Part shown: in pieces, positions 60,089 to 64,000 of the stretch
Numbering within the stretch: position 1 is the stretch's first letter
How the letters are laid out: each line of letters starts with the position of its first letter
Assembly (NCBI GenBank): GCA_910575255.1
Contig: CAJTEM010000010.1
Span: 1 to 64,000, forward strand
Source of the DNA: Lachnospiraceae bacterium
GTDB taxonomy: Bacteria > Bacillota > Clostridia > Lachnospirales > Lachnospiraceae
DNA: 64,000 nucleotides
Direction: 5' to 3'
Made by a program: the position numbers and the translations under genes
The notes under the pieces: generated by a model
What the model saw: the letters and a program-made list of their open reading frames with translations, nothing else
The model's database searches: none
What the model was told of the DNA's origin: nothing

Positions 60089-60152
60089 TAGACAAAATCA
60101 TAACAAAGGAGTAGAATGGTAAAGGATCGGGCAGACAAAAGCTCTGCCCGAT
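60089..60152 (+). promoter_or_regulatory. Promoter and 5' hairpin of the membrane-protein gene
   Basis: -35 TAGACA (60089-60094), 17-bp spacer, -10 TAGAAT (60112-60117). The transcript would begin near 60124 with an immediate stem ATCGGGCAGA (60126-60135) / TCTGCCCGAT (60143-60152), a 5' hairpin that could protect the mRNA. Confidence 0.6.
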
Positions 60153-60186
60153 TGTATAAGTACCGGCTAAGAAGGGAGAGGCAAAG

Positions 60187-60678
60187 ATGAAACCATGGAA
60201 TGTGGTTGTGGACGGAGCGAAGTATGAAATTAAGCCTAAGGGCACAAAAGTAGTGGTCAACGGAGAGAAGAAGAAGCTGAAAAACCTGATGTCCAAAAAG
60301 GACGGGATGTGGAAGATTTATGAGCTGCCGCTGGGAGCAAAAAAGGCGGAGATCTATGTAAATACCTGGGTTGGCGGCATGAAGCTGGTGATGGACGGTG
60401 TGGATTGTGCGACCGGAAAGCCCTATACGGCACAGAAGCTTCCGAAATGGGCGTATCTGTTTCTGATTATCCATCTGGCATATATCCTTTTCCTTATGGG
60501 AGGGGCTCTGGGAGTGTTGATGGCATTTTTAGGTATTATGGCAACGATTTCCGTTTCCTGCAACAGTAATATGCCAGTGGGAGTAAGAGTGCTGGTGGAT
60601 ATTGGAATTGCGGTTGCATTTGCTCTGGTGGATCTGGGAGTCGTATTCCTGATCGGCAGTCTGATCGGTGCGATCTGA
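60187..60678 (+). CDS. Hypothetical membrane protein (163 aa)
   Basis: Not a recognised family. Residues 1-85 are soluble, beta-rich and lysine-rich (MKPWNVVVDGAKYEIKPKG, KKAEIYVNTWVGGMKLVMDG). Three hydrophobic helices follow (about 92-115, 118-130 and 138-162), with SCNSNMPVG between the second and third. GGGAGAGG lies before the ATG and a terminator follows. Confidence 0.75.
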   Translation: MKPWNVVVDGAKYEIKPKGTKVVVNGEKKKLKNLMSKKDGMWKIYELPLGAKKAEIYVNTWVGGMKLVMDGVDCATGKPYTAQKLPKWAYLFLIIHLAYILFLMGGALGVLMAFLGIMATISVSCNSNMPVGVRVLVDIGIAVAFALVDLGVVFLIGSLIGAI

Positions 60679-60697
60679 AAAAGGATACATAACGTAA

Positions 60698-60722
60698 CCG
60701 GCGCCCTTGCGCCGGATTTTTC
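60698..60722 (+). terminator. Terminator after the 163-aa membrane protein
   Basis: CCGGCGC-CCTT-GCGCCGG followed by ATTTTTT. Confidence 0.85.
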
Positions 60723-60757
60723 AACATCAAATATTCAGGGAGAGGAATGAGACAGGA

Positions 60758-61624
60758 ATGAATGTATTTAGTGAGTTGGTGCATTCCATCTATGATTGTA
60801 AAAGCTACAAAGCATTTCTGAACGATAAAAAGCGCAAGACCTTTCTGTTTGGTTTTCTGCTGGTGCTGATTTATTTTCTGGTTACCATCATCGTGCCTTT
60901 TGTCCGCTTTCAGATGTCTACCGGCGGTATAGTCCGGCTGGCAGACGAGGTGATTCCGGATTTTTCGATTGCGGACGGCAGGCTGAGTGTGGAAAGGCAG
61001 TTTGAGTTTGAAGAGGGAGATACCTATGTTTATGTGAATACGGAGGAACCCGGTATCGCAGAAGATGAGATTCTGGAGAATCTGTACCAGTATGGTACGG
61101 TAATCATCGCAGATTCCCAAAACGTGATTATTAAGAGCAACGGGCAGGTAGAGACGCTGATGATGTCGGATCTCGATCTGGAGATTACAAAGGATGAGCT
61201 GATTCAGACGTTCCGTCCCTTTGTGACGATTATGATTGCGGCCATTCTGGCGCTGATTTTTCTCTTTATGGAGGCAACATTCTTTTTCGGGGTGATATTT
61301 GTTGCCTTGCTCGGGATGATAGTGGCTTCCTGCATGCAGACAAAGCTGACATTCGGTGAGCTGTATAAGCTGGGAATCTATACCCGGACGACACCGCTTT
61401 TGATCAAAGCTGTGTTTTCTTCTCTGCCGTTTGGAATTCCCTTCTTCTGGCTGATCAGTATAGGGATTTCTCTGGGATATCTGGCAGGTGCAATCCGAAA
61501 TATGAACAGTCAGGATCTGAATGGACAGCCGGTGGTATTTTATTCAGAAGAGGCGGCAAGAGAGGATCGCTGGAATCGTCCGGAGGAGGATTATGACCGC
61601 TGGAACCGCCCGGGGAATTCGTAG
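60758..61624 (+). CDS. DUF1189-family membrane protein
   Basis: A 288-residue membrane protein. The start at 60758 (MNVFSELVHSIYDCKSYKAF) lies after the terminator. One N-terminal helix (about residues 29-50), an extracytoplasmic acidic domain (about 55-155) and four C-terminal helices (about 160-255) match the DUF1189 arrangement. The last 35 residues are hydrophilic, with a repeated D-R-W-N-R-P. Function unknown. It converges on rqcH. Confidence 0.8.
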   Translation: MNVFSELVHSIYDCKSYKAFLNDKKRKTFLFGFLLVLIYFLVTIIVPFVRFQMSTGGIVRLADEVIPDFSIADGRLSVERQFEFEEGDTYVYVNTEEPGIAEDEILENLYQYGTVIIADSQNVIIKSNGQVETLMMSDLDLEITKDELIQTFRPFVTIMIAAILALIFLFMEATFFFGVIFVALLGMIVASCMQTKLTFGELYKLGIYTRTTPLLIKAVFSSLPFGIPFFWLISIGISLGYLAGAIRNMNSQDLNGQPVVFYSEEAAREDRWNRPEEDYDRWNRPGNS

Positions 61625-61675
61625 ACGGGGATAGCATGTTTGAGAACAGAAGCAGTAATTATGAAATGATAAAAG

Positions 61676-61715
61676 AAGAGGCTGCCGCAAGATAACAGTT
61701 CTGCGGCAGTCTCTT
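61676..61715. terminator. Bidirectional terminator between the DUF1189 gene and rqcH
   Basis: AAGAGGCTGCCGCA pairs with TGCGGCAGTCTCTT around a loop of about 12 bases, between convergent genes. The U tract is poor. Confidence 0.7.
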
Positions 61716-61745
61716 ATGATGCCAGGAAAGGCATTTTCCGCCTTA

Positions 61746-63485
61746 TCAGATTTCCTTCAGGGTTAAGGCCGGAGCAGCCATCATGGAATAATTGGTGTGG
61801 TAAATGACAAAGCCGGGGGCGCCGCCAGCGGCTTTTTTTACGTGCTTGCGCTGAATATAGTCGATCTCCACCTTCTCATTGCCGCGGCCCTTCGAATACC
61901 AGGCAGCCAGGGCGCCGGCTTCCTCAAAAACTCGGTCAGGCAGCTCTCGTCCTTCGGATTTGACGACAACGTGAGAGCCGGGAATCCCCTTGGCGTGAAA
62001 CCACCAGTCGCTGCCGCTGGCAAGTTTAAAGGTGACCTCCTCATTCTGATAGTTGTTCTTGCCGACATAGATGTGAAAACCATCCGAAGAAAGGTAGTGA
62101 TAGGGACGGCTGGTAATCCGGGCTTTTTTGCCGGCGGGACCGCGTTTTTTGATGAAGCCGAATTCGGTCAGCTCTTCCTTGATCGGAGCCAGATCCTCCT
62201 CCCGGACAGCAATATCCAGCGCCGTGCTGATGGACTCCAGGTGATCGATCTCCCGGCGGGTTTCCGTGAGCATCTCGGTCATGGCCTCATGCGTACGCTT
62301 CAGTTTGTTGTACTTTCCGAAATACTTCTGAGAATTCTCCTGGGCGGAAAGCTGAGGATCCAGGGGGATACAGATGTCCTCGTTGGTATAATAATTCAGG
62401 CATTTGAGTTCCTTCTCGCCGCCGGCAAGCTCATAGCCGTAGGTAGTCAGCAACTCTCCGTAGATTTTGTATTTTTCCCGCTTTTGTGTATCCTTGAGCT
62501 GCTTTTGCTGCAGGTCATACTTTTTATAATTCCGTTCCAGGGCAGTCTGGACAATCCGGCGAAGGTCAGAGGACTTCTGACGAATGCGGGTCAATACACT
62601 TTTCTGGGCATAGTAGGCATCCAAAAGCGTGCTGATGGAGGAAAATTCCCTGACACAAAAATTACTGCCCGCAAAGCAGGTCAGCGGCAGGGAGGAGAAC
62701 TCCGTCGGTTCCTCGTTCTGGTAGATGATATTGGGACAGAAGGAACCGCTGCGGACATCTTCCATCATCAGAGACAGCATGTGGTAGAGATGGCAGAGTT
62801 CTGTGTCGTTTAATTCGTTAGCGGAATGATCACCGTCTAAGGAAGCGAGGTGGCAAAGCTCTGCGGCAATGACCGGGCTGATTCCGGTCAGCTTCTGATA
62901 GAGTGCCTTTTGAATCGGCGCCGGGGCGCTTCGCATGAGAACGGAGAACGCATCCTCCGAGACAGTCAGCGGATCTGCCTTTTCTACGGTCTGGGGGATA
63001 AAATATTGGCGTCCCGGAAGCACCTCGCGGACCGAGCTGATCTGGGAGGAAATGTGCTTGATGCTGTCAAGAATAATGCCGTCTTCCCGGCAGAAAATGA
63101 TATTGCTGTGTTTGCCCATCAGCTCTACGATCAGCCGCTTCTGGCACAAATCGCCCATCTCATCGAGATGTTCGATGGTGAACTCAATAATGCGTTCAAG
63201 ACCAGGCTGACGGACCTTGATGATTTTGCCGGATCCGATATGCTTGCGCAGCAGCATGCAGAAATTGGGGGCTGTCAGGGGACTGGGCTTATTGGCTGCA
63301 GTAAAATAGATGAGTGGAAGGCTGGCGTTTGCCGAGATCGACAGACGCAGGGTTTCCCGGTTATTCTTGACGGTAAACAGAAGCTCATCCTTTTCCGGCT
63401 GAGCAATCTTATTGATCTTACCGCCTTCTAGTTTATCACGGATGTCCCGGGTCAGATTTGCGATCACAATTCCATCAAAAGCCAT
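61746..63485 (-). CDS. rqcH: Ribosome-associated quality-control protein RqcH (NFACT family)
   Basis: A 579-residue protein that binds stalled 50S-peptidyl-tRNA and adds C-terminal alanine tails. The start at 63485 (MAFDGIVIANLTRDIRDKL) follows AAAGGAG; a longer frame would extend past the transcription start. NFACT-N (1-230) shows the conserved N-L-T-R and NFCMLLRKHIGSGKI, an HhH segment and a long coiled coil (about 290-440) follow, and NFACT-R (about 450-560) has SSDGFHIYVGKNNYQNEEVTFK, WWFHAKGIPGSHVVVKSE and the DYIQRKHVKKAAGGAPGFV motif. Formerly called fibronectin-binding protein. Confidence 0.95.
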   Translation of the reverse strand: MAFDGIVIANLTRDIRDKLEGGKINKIAQPEKDELLFTVKNNRETLRLSISANASLPLIYFTAANKPSPLTAPNFCMLLRKHIGSGKIIKVRQPGLERIIEFTIEHLDEMGDLCQKRLIVELMGKHSNIIFCREDGIILDSIKHISSQISSVREVLPGRQYFIPQTVEKADPLTVSEDAFSVLMRSAPAPIQKALYQKLTGISPVIAAELCHLASLDGDHSANELNDTELCHLYHMLSLMMEDVRSGSFCPNIIYQNEEPTEFSSLPLTCFAGSNFCVREFSSISTLLDAYYAQKSVLTRIRQKSSDLRRIVQTALERNYKKYDLQQKQLKDTQKREKYKIYGELLTTYGYELAGGEKELKCLNYYTNEDICIPLDPQLSAQENSQKYFGKYNKLKRTHEAMTEMLTETRREIDHLESISTALDIAVREEDLAPIKEELTEFGFIKKRGPAGKKARITSRPYHYLSSDGFHIYVGKNNYQNEEVTFKLASGSDWWFHAKGIPGSHVVVKSEGRELPDRVFEEAGALAAWYSKGRGNEKVEIDYIQRKHVKKAAGGAPGFVIYHTNYSMMAAPALTLKEI

Positions 63486-63526
63486 AAGGGTACTCCTTTT
63501 TGTGGATTTAAGAGCAGGACAGAAAC

Positions 63527-63596
63527 CTCTCACGACAGTGAGAGAAAGATTCTGAACCGCTGCTACGATTATACAGGAATTCGCTTGGATTGACAA
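63527..63596 (-). promoter_or_regulatory. rqcH promoter and leader hairpin
   Basis: Minus strand: -35 TTGTCA (63591-63596), 17-bp spacer, -10 TATAAT (63568-63573). The leader has CTCTCAC-TGTC-GTGAGAG (63527-63544). Confidence 0.8.
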
Positions 63597-63615
63597 GATG
63601 GGGAGCAGAACTGCT

Positions 63616-63906
63616 TCAGGAATTGCTGTTTTTGGAGGGCAGGATTCCTAATTGGCTGAAGATCGCGAAAACATAGGGAGCGCCGAATACATTCAGAGCC
63701 TTGGGGCCGGTAATCCTCTGCTCGGTATCTTCCTGCAGCCTGAGAAAGGCTTTTTCAAAAGTCGCTCTTGTGATGGATTTCTTTTTGCGGTCTGTGAAGA
63801 ATTCCCCGCCTTTAATGGTATATGTAAAGGGGAGGCCCTTGGCTGTGTAGAAGGTCTCTCCCTGATGCGAGCGGATAATATCCCACAGATTTTCGATTGT
63901 GATCAT
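63616..63906 (-). CDS. Small conserved-type protein of unknown function (96 aa)
   Basis: The start at 63906 (MITIENLWDIIRSHQGETFYT) is preferred; an ATG at 63939 is possible with a poor ribosome site. Features include a first helix, a beta segment FTYTIKGGEFFTDRKKKSIT and the C-terminal PKALNVFGAPYVFAIFSQLGIL. No function assigned. An own promoter lies at 63955-63983. Confidence 0.7.
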   Translation of the reverse strand: MITIENLWDIIRSHQGETFYTAKGLPFTYTIKGGEFFTDRKKKSITRATFEKAFLRLQEDTEQRITGPKALNVFGAPYVFAIFSQLGILPSKNSNS

Positions 63907-63954
63907 AGTCAGACTGCCTTTCTGATATTTCTTTTCCAAGTATTTATTGTGTTG

Positions 63955-63983
63955 ATTATAACGGATTTTGCATGGTTTTACAA
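63955..63983 (-). promoter_or_regulatory. Promoter of the 96-aa gene
   Basis: Minus strand: -35 TTGTAA (63978-63983), 17-bp spacer, -10 TATAAT (63955-63960). Confidence 0.75.
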
Positions 63984-64000
63984 GGGAATGTAGTAAAAAT

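Noticed and set aside
1-64000. CRISPR array, tRNA, rRNA or prophage
   Set aside because: No regularly spaced short direct repeats, no cloverleaf or rRNA sequence, and no phage structural genes were seen.

Overview
The window looks like a chromosomal segment of a Firmicute of the class Clostridia, most likely a Lachnospiraceae (Clostridium cluster XIVa) gut anaerobe. The evidence is the roughly 50% GC coding sequence, frequent GTG/TTG starts behind strong AGGAGG sites, sigma-A type promoters (TTGACA-17-TATAAT), a T-box in front of thrS, formate-tetrahydrofolate ligase, D-serine dehydratase, and the conserved Firmicute order priA-def-fmt-(membrane Zn protease)-rsmB-rlmN-prpC-prkC-rsgA-rpe-thiN. 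I found no rRNA, tRNA, CRISPR array or intact prophage. The species assignment is inference.

Layout. 1-2000 is the only clearly accessory part: the 3' end of an IS3-type transposase lies against the 3' end of a large serine recombinase. It is followed by a long-terminal-repeat palindromic element, an SRAP (YedK/HMCES-like) gene, and a toxin-antitoxin remnant (intact antitoxin, truncated PIN toxin). 2000-3700 holds an SOS-type dinB operon with LexA-like operators. 3711-11461 is a catabolic/transport locus built around a DeoR regulator: a divergent MFS transporter, a type I phosphodiesterase, an AgcS amino-acid:Na+ symporter, D-serine ammonia-lyase and a HAD phosphatase. 11700-15300 carries Cdd1-like, GNAT, cysK, hydrolase and Rrf2 genes.

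15360-24670 covers T-box-thrS, coaX/coaBC (coenzyme A), an esterase, prfC, yqeY and pepV. 24700-33600 holds a putative lipoprotein, an NSS transporter, a small membrane exporter, an LTA-synthase-like sulfatase with an extra C-terminal domain, metY, cardiolipin synthase and a 57-residue YjfB-like protein. 34040-45290 is rpoN, tepA, ftsK/spoIIIE, fhs, murE-like and murF. 45335-57162 is a tightly packed housekeeping operon running from primosome and formyl-Met processing to Ser/Thr kinase-phosphatase signalling and ribosome assembly. 57322-63906 holds an ECF S component, serS, small membrane proteins, rqcH and a small conserved gene.

The most unusual layer is not in the genes. At least three families of interspersed palindromic DNA occupy the gaps. 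Family A is bounded by GTTACTTTTC / GAAAAGTAAC and built from interchangeable modules; one copy has two perfect 47-bp arms. Family B has long terminal inverted repeats whose sequence differs between copies while an internal core is kept and shows compensatory stem changes. Family C follows two stop codons. Their repeated modules, symmetric ends and gap locations suggest non-autonomous mobile or structured-RNA elements, and they are the best candidates here for something poorly described.
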